Source of the DNA: an uncultured Prevotella sp.
GTDB lineage: Bacteria; Bacteroidota; Bacteroidia; Bacteroidales; Bacteroidaceae
Assembly: GCA_900548585.1 (NCBI GenBank)
Contig: URLI01000011.1
Span: 1 to 51,824, forward strand
DNA: 51,824 nucleotides
Direction of reading: 5' to 3'
The notes beneath the pieces were generated by a model. That model did no database searches, was not told where the DNA came from, and worked only from the letters and a program-made list of their open reading frames with translations. Below, piece after piece: positions 9,110 through 18,287 of this stretch; position 1 is the first letter of the stretch; every line of letters begins with the position of its first letter. Both the position numbers and the translations under genes were made by a program.

Positions 9110-12100
9110 ATGAAACAACAATTCTTAAAGTTATCGCTTTTGCTGCTGACTTTACTCTTGGGAGTGCCGTTAGAAATGATGGCAGACCGGGATGTAAACC
9201 AGCTGCAGTTCGGAAAGCAGACCATAGAGGTGGCTTCCGACGAGACGATTACGTTCTACGACCCGTGGGGTACGGAGAATGTATTGGCAAACAACAGGTA
9301 CAATTCCCAGTCGCTGACGGTGTTCAAGCCGGCAGAGGCAGGAAAGTCAATCCAGATTACATTCGAGAAAATCGACCTGAATCAGTACAGTGAAACTTAT
9401 TTCATGTATCTGAACATATATGACGGCATAGCAGATGCCGACAACACGTTCAGTTTTGCAGAGAGCGCTTCCGATGTGACAGGGGGGTCGAGTTTCTCGG
9501 GAATGAGCGGAACACTGCTCGAGGAGAAACTCACCGGCAAGCACACTAACAAGACTTACATATCATCGACGGCCGACGGCGCATTGTCGGTGGGCTTCAT
9601 GCACAGGAACGCCAATGCGTGCGAGGGCTGGGTGGCAAAGGTGAAGTGCGTGACACTCGAGAACCAGACCACCACCGGCGCGGGTTCCTCATACGAGAAT
9701 GTCACTGCAACGGTGTCCGGAAAGACAAACGTGAACCTCGCAAGGGCGTTCGTAACGACGACAGGCGTGCTTAACGCAGACAAACTGACTTCGATTTGCT
9801 TCTCCCTCCCGCAGAACGAGGGCGCGGTTGAACCGACGGCACTTAAACTTTTCCTTAACGAAAACGCTCTCAACGCTACCGTGACAGAAGACGGCGGCGG
9901 ATATAAATTCACTCTCGAAAAGGCTCTTGCCGAAGGAACGAACAACTTTGACATAAAGGGCGACTTCCTCGGAACGGCGGCCGTGGGCGCGAAGGTGAGG
10001 CTCGACGTAACGAAGATAACGACAACGGCATTCCCAGGCGGAGTGACGCCGTTCACGGCAGGGACATCGGTGGCGGTGGAAAACCCCGCCATCGTGACAA
10101 TGACATCCACACCGCAGACGGTCACAGTGGGCGAGACACCGATGCTGTTCTACGACGAGGGCGGAAAAGACGGCGGCATAGTGTCGAAGACCAACGGACA
10201 GGTGACATTCGTGCCGGGTGTCACCGGAAAGAAGGTGCGCGTGAAGTTCAATGTCAACAAGATATGGCACGGAACCCTGTACAACCAGGAACTGCGCATA
10301 TACAATGGCAACGAGGTGAAGGCAGAGAACATGATAAAGACCCTGCAGAAGGGCGAACTTGGAGAGTTCAGTTCAACCGCAGCCGATGGTTCTATGACGG
10401 TCGTGCTGTTCAGCGACGCCTACAACGACGTGCCAGCCGACGGCTTCGAGGCAGAAGTTTCGCTGTTCACGCCGCAGGCAATGGTGGCATCGAGCGTTGA
10501 GACGGCTGCCGCATCCGGGGAGACGGTGTGCGCTGACGACAAGAGCCAGCCCATCATGGACGTGAACATCAAGGCAGAGAACACCGAACCGGCCCTCGTG
10601 GCTCAGAAACTTGCATTCACCACAAATGCCACGAACGCCAACGTGACGCACGCAACTCTCTACTACACGGGCAACAGCAACACTTTCAAGGCTTCGGAGA
10701 TGTACAAGGTTGGCGAGACCGACGTGAATTCTGATGCCTTCGAGATCCAAACAACCGGAAAGACCGTAACGCTGAACGAGGGTGACAACCACTTCTGGCT
10801 TGCATACGACATATCAGACGAGGCGAAGGACGGACAGAAAGTGGCAGCGAAGTTCGTCAGAGCCACATTCACGAACAGCACCGCAGCGACAGCGGCAGAC
10901 AACATCGCCGAGCGAACCGTGGAGAACATCGTCTATTCCTACGAGAATATGGGAACGCAGACAAAAACAGTTAACGGCTCGCTCACCTTCAAGACAAAGA
11001 GCAACTCATACAACAAATACTGCGAGAAGGGCAATGACGACCGCATAAACATATTCTTGCCGAAACATCCGGGGTATGTCACACAGATCGACATCACCGA
11101 GTTCGATGTGCAGTATGCTCAAAGTTCTTACGGAACACGCTCTACTTTCAAGATAATAAACGGCAACGGAACGACCGGCGAGGTTCTCTACGAACTGAAG
11201 TCGAGCGACGAACAGACCACTGGGCCGGGCAGGATAATCCGCTCGACAAGTGCCGACGGAGCGCTGACGGTGGTCTTCAATCCAAAATCCGACACTTATT
11301 ACACCAAGAAAGGCTGGGTATCCACCGTCAGCGAATACAAGAGCCAGCCGATGGAATACTCTTCGGCAGAGGTGACGCAGGCAACGGGCATCGTGTCCGT
11401 CGGAAGCAAGGCGCAGAAACTGCTCACGCTGAACGTGAAGACAAAAGGCAACCTCAGCACGCTGAACCTTGAGGAAATAGCACTCGACCTGAAAGGCACA
11501 CAGGCCAACATCAGCAAGGTTGAGGCATTCTACGTAGGGCAGAGCGACCGCGAACTGACCGGGAGCGACGCTGCCGCAGCCACCGCAACGGTGGACGGGA
11601 CGGCATCTGCCGTAAAACTCACTGCCGCAACGCCAGTGGCACTTTCGGAAGGAGACAACTTCTTCCACATACTCGTTGACCTGTCAGACAACGCGACTGC
11701 CGGCCAGAGCATAGACGCGAAGGTGACTGCCGTGAAGTTGGGCGGCCAGACAATTGCCGTGACAAACGGCGACCCGGATGGCGCACGCGAGATAAAGAAC
11801 ATCTATCTTCTCAAGAATGGGGAAAACGGAGAAGTGGTTGTCAGGGAAGGCGCGGCATTGATGTTCTACGACGACGGCGGCGCAGACGGCACCGTGTCGA
11901 AGAACTTCGACGGTACGGTGACGTTCGTACCGGCATCTCCCGCAGACAACATAAAATTTGATTTCAAGGCTTGGGGACTCGTATATACTACAAAATTCTA
12001 CCTCTATTACGGAGGTGAGGTCAAGAACAAGGCAGACATAGAATATAGTATGTATGACAAGGTCCTGGAGAACGGACCGATCACTTCACAGTCTGAAGAC

Positions 12101-15100
12101 GGCAAGATAACCGTAAGGTTCACCAACAAGACAAGCGAGCCGGACGGCTTCGCCATCGAGGTTACGGCCTACAAGAAGACTGACGTGAGCGTCAGCGAGG
12201 TGACAACCGAGGCTGTTGCCGAGGCAGAGGTGATGAAGGGACAGACAGATGCCAAGATGCTAAAGGTGAAGGTGGTGGCAGATGGTGAGAAGAAAAGCAC
12301 CGACATCACCGGCTTCACAATCACAGGCGCCGACGGCGAGGCCGTCAAGGCACAGCACATCTACGCCACAGGCACCGTTGACGCATTCTCAACAACCGAG
12401 GAGTTCAAGGAAAAATACACCCTGAGCAAGTTCGGCACATACTATTTCTGGATCGCATACGACATCGACCCGGAGGCAGAGGTTGGCAAGACGGCAACGG
12501 CAACGTTGTCGGCGATAACGGTGGGCGGACAGACCATCAGCGTCACCGACCCCGCAACGGCCACGACTACCGTTAGAAGCGGAAAGCACGGGACATTCAC
12601 CGTGGGCAAGACGGATGCCGACTTCGCAACCATACAGGCTGCGGTCGACGACATCGCCGCAGCCGGAATAGACGGCCCGGTGGTGCTTAACGTCAAGGCA
12701 GGCGAGTACAACGAGCGCGTGCTAATCTCCGGGATAAAGGGTCTTAGCGCAAACAACACACTGACACTGCAGTCGGAGAGCGGAAAGCGCGACGTGAAGA
12801 TATTCCACAACGAGTACACCACAAGCGGGGGCTACGACCCTGACCAGTACAAGAAGGGATATGGCGTCGTCACCCTGTTCGGCGCAGACTATGTCACGCT
12901 CAAGAACCTTGAGATATCCACGGAAGACGTTTATTACAACGCCGTGGTTATGGTCAAGAACGAGAGCCGCCACGTCACCATAGACAACTGCTGGCTGCAC
13001 GCACCGATGACAACGGCAGACGGCGACTACAAGAAGAGCATCAACATCGTCGGGCACTTCGCAGAAGACATAGCCAACAGGAACAACGACTTCCTCACAC
13101 TCAGGAACTCGCTCGTCGAGGGAGGCTACATCGGCATCCACATGGGTGGCACCGGCTATGTGAAACTGCCAAAGGAGGTTGGCGGCATCATCGAGAACAA
13201 CGTGTTCAAGAACCAGGGCTTCAAGGGAATCTACTGCTATGACGAACTTGGCGCGAAGATCCTGAACAACAAGATTGAGAACACAGCCACCGACAAGAAA
13301 GGCGCGCAGGGCATGGACATCACGCTCCGCGTGGCAAGCGACAGACAGACAGTGATAAGCGGAAACCGCGTCCACATGGCAACGCAGGCCTATTGCGATG
13401 GCATATACCTGCGCGAACTTGTCGGGACGGAGGAAGTACCGGTGCTCATCACCAACAACGAGGTGATAGTGAACCAGGCTTCCGCTTCAAGCTACGGCTT
13501 CGATTTCGTTGAGCCGGGAGAGCATGTGAACATCGCACACAACTCCGTCAGGATGATGGGAGAGAGCGGTCCGGCAATGTTCTTCAAGAAGGCGATGACG
13601 GGCAACGTCAACATCACGAACAACATTATGCAAAGCATGTCAAAGTCCATGATATACAAATTCAGGAACAATGACAACATGGGCAAGATTTCGTTCGAAA
13701 GCAACATCCTGTATACAAACTCCACATCGCAGGAAATAGCACAGTGCGGCTCAGACCCCGGTTACACTTTCGACGGATGGACCACCGCAAGCGGCGAGAA
13801 GGGAAGTTTCTACCGCATGGTGAACTTCCTTACAGAGGACGTGCTTGAGCCGGAGAACGACCTCGAGGGCGACCTGCTCAAGGCAGTGAAACTCGACTAT
13901 GTGACGACCGACATCAACGGCAAGGCACGCCCGGAGGAGAAAATCTCCATCGGCGCATACGAGTATGACCCGAACGCAATGTCGGCGCCGCACTTCGCCG
14001 AGGGATTCCCGGAGGTCAAGTCGTCGATTGACGGCAAGGCTGTCATCGCCGTGAAGGCAGACCTCGCAGCCACGGCATACTACATTCTGAAGAAAGCTGA
14101 CGAGCAAGCACCGACAGCCGACGAACTCAAGGCGAGCGAGAGCAAGGTGACGCTGGTGGCAAACACCGAGACGATGCTGAACTTCGACGAACTCGAGAAC
14201 GACGCGACGTACAAGGCTTACTTCCAACTCGTGAGCCTGCGCGACATCGACGGCGACATGAAGAACGTTGAGTTCACGATGACCGTAACGCCGCCAGCAC
14301 CGCCAGCACCGGAAATCCAGGCTTCTGAAGACATGGAAATCGACGAGGGCGGGACAGCGAAACTTGAGGCGATAATGGCTTACGGGACCGCGCCATACAC
14401 CGTGACATGGATCAACGGAAAGCACACCACGCTGAAGACGGAAACACTCGAAGAACTGCCTACCGATATACTGACGTGCGAAGTCACACCAACCGAGTGC
14501 GACGACTATGTCGTAACCGTAACCGACGCCAACAACCTCACGGCGGCAGACACCGTCCGCGTGATCGTCAAGGGTACGGCACAGACGGCGACATTCGAGA
14601 ACCTGTACCTTGACGAGAACAGCTTCTGGATTGGCAATTTCTCGAAAGGCATTGAAGGAAGCTCGTTCGTGAGCGGCTCTTACAAGTTCGACAACTACGC
14701 ATGCAACACATGGGAAGGCCAGCCGACATCTCCCTACTGGGGCAACTTCGGATATGCCAACAGCACCTCCAACACGTTCGATGGCACCGACTATTTCATA
14801 AACCAGTGGAACAACGCCGTGGGCGGAGGCTTCGATGGCTCCGAGAACTACATGGTGGCATACCCACAGGGTGGGAAGATAACGGTGATGAACAACGACG
14901 AGGGCGACGAGCTGCGCGGCTTCTACATAACAAACGATGCGTGGAACGTATATGCCTACACCGTCACTGACGGCTTGACAAAGAACCCGACGACCGACAA
15001 GGCACCATTCGGCCCGGGCGACTGGTTCAAGGTGAAAATCACCGCCGACAATGGCAATACAAAGGATTTCTACCTCGCCGACTATCGCGACGCGAACGTG

Positions 15101-15667
15101 GAGAACCACTATTACATTGACACATGGCAGTGGGTCGACCTGCGCGAACTGGGCAAGGTGAAGAACATCTCGTTCACCCTCGAAAGCTCGCGCAACAACA
15201 CATGGGGAATGGCTACGCCGGCTTACTTCTGCCTGGACAACTTCAACGGACACCGCACAGAGATAGAGGCAGGACAGGTTGACGTTGAGGGCAGCAAGGT
15301 GGTCGAACTGTCCACGCTGTTCACGCTCGACGCATCAGGAACGGCGGTTTACTCAATGCCTGACGGAATGCCGGAGGGCATCAAGGCAGAAGTGACGTTC
15401 GATGCCGAAAATGGCAAACTCACCATCAGCGGAGACGAGCAAGAGACATTCACCATCGTGGTGGCCGTCACGCAGAAAGGCAAGACGCAATACGCGAGAA
15501 TACAGGTCAACGTGGTGCTTGTCAATGGAATCAATGGCATCGACGGTGACGGCGATGGCATCGAGGCTCGCTACGGCGTTAACGGACAACGCATATCCGG
15601 AAAGCAGCGCGGCGTTCAGCTGCAGCGCATGAAGGACGGCAGCGTCCGCAAGGTTGTGGTTAAGTAA
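9110..15667 (+). CDS. Giant multidomain surface protein with a DUF4465-like domain
   Basis: This 2185-residue secreted protein is the last gene of the riboswitch operon. After the signal peptide (about residues 1-25) I see four CUB-like modules (about 40-180, 337-455, 613-740 and 907-1020; hallmarks MLFYDEGG and MLFYDDGG). They alternate with four beta-sandwich modules resembling the BNR-associated N-terminal domain (hallmark EGDNHFWLAYDI). Then come a right-handed beta-helix (about 1160-1620, starting at DADFATIQAAVDDI), Fn3-like and Ig-like domains (1625-1825), a DUF4465-like domain (about 1824-2050), a small beta domain, and a C-terminal tail GVQLQRMKDGSVRKVVVK shared with the preceding protein. 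Function is unknown; by position it may capture or process cobamides or cobamide-protein complexes at the surface. Domain limits are estimates by eye. Confidence 0.85.
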   Translation: MKQQFLKLSLLLLTLLLGVPLEMMADRDVNQLQFGKQTIEVASDETITFYDPWGTENVLANNRYNSQSLTVFKPAEAGKSIQITFEKIDLNQYSETYFMYLNIYDGIADADNTFSFAESASDVTGGSSFSGMSGTLLEEKLTGKHTNKTYISSTADGALSVGFMHRNANACEGWVAKVKCVTLENQTTTGAGSSYENVTATVSGKTNVNLARAFVTTTGVLNADKLTSICFSLPQNEGAVEPTALKLFLNENALNATVTEDGGGYKFTLEKALAEGTNNFDIKGDFLGTAAVGAKVRLDVTKITTTAFPGGVTPFTAGTSVAVENPAIVTMTSTPQTVTVGETPMLFYDEGGKDGGIVSKTNGQVTFVPGVTGKKVRVKFNVNKIWHGTLYNQELRIYNGNEVKAENMIKTLQKGELGEFSSTAADGSMTVVLFSDAYNDVPADGFEAEVSLFTPQAMVASSVETAAASGETVCADDKSQPIMDVNIKAENTEPALVAQKLAFTTNATNANVTHATLYYTGNSNTFKASEMYKVGETDVNSDAFEIQTTGKTVTLNEGDNHFWLAYDISDEAKDGQKVAAKFVRATFTNSTAATAADNIAERTVENIVYSYENMGTQTKTVNGSLTFKTKSNSYNKYCEKGNDDRINIFLPKHPGYVTQIDITEFDVQYAQSSYGTRSTFKIINGNGTTGEVLYELKSSDEQTTGPGRIIRSTSADGALTVVFNPKSDTYYTKKGWVSTVSEYKSQPMEYSSAEVTQATGIVSVGSKAQKLLTLNVKTKGNLSTLNLEEIALDLKGTQANISKVEAFYVGQSDRELTGSDAAAATATVDGTASAVKLTAATPVALSEGDNFFHILVDLSDNATAGQSIDAKVTAVKLGGQTIAVTNGDPDGAREIKNIYLLKNGENGEVVVREGAALMFYDDGGADGTVSKNFDGTVTFVPASPADNIKFDFKAWGLVYTTKFYLYYGGEVKNKADIEYSMYDKVLENGPITSQSEDGKITVRFTNKTSEPDGFAIEVTAYKKTDVSVSEVTTEAVAEAEVMKGQTDAKMLKVKVVADGEKKSTDITGFTITGADGEAVKAQHIYATGTVDAFSTTEEFKEKYTLSKFGTYYFWIAYDIDPEAEVGKTATATLSAITVGGQTISVTDPATATTTVRSGKHGTFTVGKTDADFATIQAAVDDIAAAGIDGPVVLNVKAGEYNERVLISGIKGLSANNTLTLQSESGKRDVKIFHNEYTTSGGYDPDQYKKGYGVVTLFGADYVTLKNLEISTEDVYYNAVVMVKNESRHVTIDNCWLHAPMTTADGDYKKSINIVGHFAEDIANRNNDFLTLRNSLVEGGYIGIHMGGTGYVKLPKEVGGIIENNVFKNQGFKGIYCYDELGAKILNNKIENTATDKKGAQGMDITLRVASDRQTVISGNRVHMATQAYCDGIYLRELVGTEEVPVLITNNEVIVNQASASSYGFDFVEPGEHVNIAHNSVRMMGESGPAMFFKKAMTGNVNITNNIMQSMSKSMIYKFRNNDNMGKISFESNILYTNSTSQEIAQCGSDPGYTFDGWTTASGEKGSFYRMVNFLTEDVLEPENDLEGDLLKAVKLDYVTTDINGKARPEEKISIGAYEYDPNAMSAPHFAEGFPEVKSSIDGKAVIAVKADLAATAYYILKKADEQAPTADELKASESKVTLVANTETMLNFDELENDATYKAYFQLVSLRDIDGDMKNVEFTMTVTPPAPPAPEIQASEDMEIDEGGTAKLEAIMAYGTAPYTVTWINGKHTTLKTETLEELPTDILTCEVTPTECDDYVVTVTDANNLTAADTVRVIVKGTAQTATFENLYLDENSFWIGNFSKGIEGSSFVSGSYKFDNYACNTWEGQPTSPYWGNFGYANSTSNTFDGTDYFINQWNNAVGGGFDGSENYMVAYPQGGKITVMNNDEGDELRGFYITNDAWNVYAYTVTDGLTKNPTTDKAPFGPGDWFKVKITADNGNTKDFYLADYRDANVENHYYIDTWQWVDLRELGKVKNISFTLESSRNNTWGMATPAYFCLDNFNGHRTEIEAGQVDVEGSKVVELSTLFTLDASGTAVYSMPDGMPEGIKAEVTFDAENGKLTISGDEQETFTIVVAVTQKGKTQYARIQVNVVLVNGINGIDGDGDGIEARYGVNGQRISGKQRGVQLQRMKDGSVRKVVVK

Positions 15668-15692
15668 ACACCGCGACACTCTATAGAGAAAG

Positions 15693-15741
15693 GGGGGTGG
15701 TGGAGACTGTGCAGGCTCCGCCGCCCCCTTCTCTTTTGTCC
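15693..15741 (+). terminator. Rho-independent terminator of the cobamide surface operon
   Basis: GGGGGTGGTGGAG (15693-15705) pairs with CTCCGCCGCCCCC (15716-15728), with two G-U pairs and a 10-base loop, and is followed by TTCTCTTTT. It separates the surface operon from btuF. Confidence 0.85.
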
Positions 15742-15794
15742 ATCCGGTTGCGTGGCTGCGGCAAACATTATTGCCATTAACCACAAATCGGAAA

Positions 15795-15882
15795 GCAAAT
15801 ACGCCGTAATTGGTCTGCAAATACGCCGTAATTGGTCTGCAAATACGCCGTGATTGGTGAGTAAATACGCCGTGATTGCAGT
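15795..15882 (+). repeat. 22-bp tandem repeat array, four units
   Basis: Four consecutive 22-base units start at 15795, 15817, 15839 and 15861. Units 1 and 2 are identical; units 3 and 4 differ at a few positions. The common core is AAATACGCCGTRATTG. The array stands between the operon terminator and the btuF promoter. CACAAATCGG precedes it, and CAAATCGGAATGGCG follows. The reverse-complement core recurs in a second array at 29981-30112. There are no spacers, so it is not a CRISPR. Confidence 0.9.
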
Positions 15883-15944
15883 CCCGGCGATTGCAATTTG
15901 CAAATCGGAATGGCGTAAAATGTCGAGTTGTTGGATTTATTTCG

Positions 15945-15952
15945 TATCTTTG
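15945..15952 (+). promoter_or_regulatory. -7 promoter box for btuF
   Basis: TATCTTTG matches TAnnTTTG. The upstream element is poor: TTGTTG at 15928-15933 is closer than usual. The btuF ATG follows 68 bases later. No second riboswitch is visible in that leader. Confidence 0.5.
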
Positions 15953-16020
15953 CGCACGTCGAACAATCGCTGTGGCGAGGACGCGCGATTTTGAAAACAT
16001 TGAGAAAGGAACATGTCATT

Positions 16021-17175
16021 ATGAAGAAAATACTTTTTATCGTGTCAGCCCTGGCGCTGACGATGGCAGCCGGCACAGGATGCACCGGCGCAAAGTCCGG
16101 CGGAGATGCCGGCGACACGCTGCGTATGAAATATGCCGGGCGCATCAGCATAATAGAGCACGATGGTTACAGCAAAGTGGTTATTGCCGACCCGTGGACG
16201 GAGGGGCGCACGCTGCACACATATATCCTGGCGCAGCGAAGCGACAAGAGTCTCACTGACGACAGTCTGAAAAGCATTGCCCCGGAGGCCACCGTGGTGC
16301 GCACGCCGCTGCGCAAGGCTCTTATAACCACGAGCGTACACTGCGCGCTTGCCGGCGAGCTCGGCTGCGCCGCTGCGGTGGGCGGTGTCTGCGACATTCG
16401 GTACATCAGCCTGCCGTGGGTTAAGGAGGGTGTCAAGGATGGCAGCATACGCGACTGCGGAAGCGCGATGGCCCCGGCGATCGAGACCATCATAGACCTC
16501 GCGCCCGATGCAATATTCCTGTCGCCGTTCCAGAACAGCGGCGGATATGGGCGCATCGAGAACCTCGGCGTGCCGATCATAGAGATGGCGGACTATATGG
16601 AAACCTCCGCGATGGGGCGTGCCGAGTGGATGAAGTTCTACGGCATGCTGTTCGGCGCGGAGGAGAAGGCGCAGGCTCTCTTCGACAAGACAGACAGTGC
16701 TTACTGCGAGCTGAAGGCAAAGGCCGCAGGGAACGGAGAGAAAAGCGGTGGTGCGAAATCAGTGGTTATGGACAAGCTCGTCGGGGCGGTGTGGTATGTT
16801 CCGGGCGGCGGCAGCACGGTCGGCATGATGCTGCGTGATGCCGGCTACGCCTATCCGTGGCAGGACGATGCCAGCGCCGGGTCGCTGTCGCTCTCGCTGG
16901 AGACAGTGCTGGAGAAGGCCTCGGATGCAGACGTGTGGCTGTTCCGCTATGACTCGCCACAGCCAATGACACGCAGCGTGCTGCTGTCAGAGAATGCCGG
17001 ATATGCGCAGTTCAAGGCTTTCAAGACGGGGGAACTGTATGGCTGCAACACCGCCACGAGCAACTTCTACGAGGAAACGCCGTTCCACCCGGAGCGGCTG
17101 CTGCGCGATTTCATTACGATACTGCGCCCGGGACTGGGACTGGGGCAGCCAAGGTATTTTGTAAAAGTGAAATAG
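16021..17175 (+). CDS. btuF: Cobalamin/iron-complex ABC substrate-binding lipoprotein, BtuF-like
   Basis: This 384-residue lipoprotein has the signal MKKILFIVSALALTMAAGTGC, with the lipidated cysteine at residue 21. The mature part has the layout of the helical-backbone metal/corrinoid binding proteins: two alpha/beta lobes (GELGCAAAVGGVCDIRY and IDLAPDAIFLSP in lobe one; VPGGGSTVGMMLRDAGY in lobe two) joined by a long helix. The frame is open further upstream to 15928, but that would lack a signal peptide, so ATG 16021 is chosen. The permease follows immediately. Siderophore use is an alternative; the neighbouring riboswitch operon favours cobamides. Confidence 0.85.
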   Translation: MKKILFIVSALALTMAAGTGCTGAKSGGDAGDTLRMKYAGRISIIEHDGYSKVVIADPWTEGRTLHTYILAQRSDKSLTDDSLKSIAPEATVVRTPLRKALITTSVHCALAGELGCAAAVGGVCDIRYISLPWVKEGVKDGSIRDCGSAMAPAIETIIDLAPDAIFLSPFQNSGGYGRIENLGVPIIEMADYMETSAMGRAEWMKFYGMLFGAEEKAQALFDKTDSAYCELKAKAAGNGEKSGGAKSVVMDKLVGAVWYVPGGGSTVGMMLRDAGYAYPWQDDASAGSLSLSLETVLEKASDADVWLFRYDSPQPMTRSVLLSENAGYAQFKAFKTGELYGCNTATSNFYEETPFHPERLLRDFITILRPGLGLGQPRYFVKVK

Positions 17176-17255
17176 TTTTTTTCTTAGTGGTGATAGTATT
17201 ACTATTTTTCATAGTAACAATAGTTTTCATAGTACCACCAGTATCATCATCAATA

Positions 17256-18287
17256 ATGCAGAAAGGCTTTTACATCATCATCCTGCTCCCCTTGCTGACA
17301 GCTGCTTTGTTTGCCGCCAACCTCTTTGTGGGGGCCGCCGACATACCGCCTGCCGATGTGCTGTCGATACTTTTCGGGCGCGGCGGCGATGGCGCGCCAT
17401 CGCCTTATCCGCCTTCATGGATCTACATCGTCATGCAGAACCGCCTGCCGCAGGCCTTGACGGCGATGCTGTGCGGCGCGTCGCTCGCCGTGAGCGGCCT
17501 GATGCTGCAGACGGCGTTCCGCAACCCGCTCGCCGGCCCGAGCATCTTCGGCATCAACAGCGGCGCGTCGCTCGGCGTGGCGCTCGTCATGCTGCTGCTC
17601 GGCGGCAGCATAACGACCGGCGCGTTCTCACTGACGGGCTTCGTCGCCGTGCTTGCCGCCGCATTCGTCGGCGCGATGGTGGTGATGGCTGTCATAATGC
17701 TGTTCTCAACGATAGTCAAGAGCAACATCATGCTGCTCATCATCGGCATAATGATAGGCTATGTAGCGTCGTCGGCAATATCGCTGCTCAACTTCTTCGC
17801 AACAGAACAGGGCGTGCAGTCATACATGGTGTGGGGACTGGGCAACTTCGGCGGCGTAACGATGCGGCAGATGCCGGCATTCGCATCGGTGACAATCATT
17901 GGCCTCGTGGCGGCGCTGGCTCTAATCAAGCCGCTCAACGCCATGCTCCTCGGCGAGCAATATGCGGAGAACCTCGGCATCAACGTCCGGCGTGTGCGCA
18001 GTTACCTGCTCTTCGTCACGGGGCTGCTCACCGCCATAAGCACGGCTTTCTGCGGGCCCGTGGCGTTCATCGGCCTTGCCGTCCCGCACGTCGCGCGCAT
18101 GGCGCTCGGCACCGGGAACCACCGCCGCCTGCTGCCTGCCACGCTCTTCTGCGGCGCGGCGACGGCCCTGCTGTGCAACATCGCATGCGTGCTTCCCGGC
18201 AGCCGTGGCATAATCCCGCTAAATGCCGTGACACCGATATTGGGCGCGCCGGTGATAGTATATGTGCTGCTGAAACAACGTGCGTGA
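17256..18287 (+). CDS. btuC: ABC transporter permease, FecCD/BtuC family
   Basis: This 343-residue inner-membrane permease has about ten hydrophobic segments. Family hallmarks include MQNRLPQALTAMLCGASLAV, GLMLQTAFRNPLAGPSIFGI and, near the C-terminus, GPVAFIGLAVPHVARMALG, the loop that contacts the ATPase. The frame is open to 17187, giving an odd hydrophobic extension (VIVLLFFIVTIVFIV); I prefer ATG 17256, where the family N-terminus begins. It forms an importer with the BtuF-like protein. The expected ATPase gene (btuD) is not next to it: prmC overlaps its stop codon by one base. Confidence 0.88.
   Translation: MQKGFYIIILLPLLTAALFAANLFVGAADIPPADVLSILFGRGGDGAPSPYPPSWIYIVMQNRLPQALTAMLCGASLAVSGLMLQTAFRNPLAGPSIFGINSGASLGVALVMLLLGGSITTGAFSLTGFVAVLAAAFVGAMVVMAVIMLFSTIVKSNIMLLIIGIMIGYVASSAISLLNFFATEQGVQSYMVWGLGNFGGVTMRQMPAFASVTIIGLVAALALIKPLNAMLLGEQYAENLGINVRRVRSYLLFVTGLLTAISTAFCGPVAFIGLAVPHVARMALGTGNHRRLLPATLFCGAATALLCNIACVLPGSRGIIPLNAVTPILGAPVIVYVLLKQRA

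Noticed and set aside
13751..15253. Minus-strand frame of 500 codons opposite the giant surface protein
   Set aside because: Shadow of the plus-strand gene; arginine/valine/cysteine-rich sequence without domains.
15795..15882. CRISPR array
   Set aside because: Units are contiguous 22-mers with no spacers, and no cas gene is present in the window.
17417..18286. Upstream extension of prmC reaching back into btuC
   Set aside because: It reads btuC out of frame; the PrmC family begins at ATG 18287.
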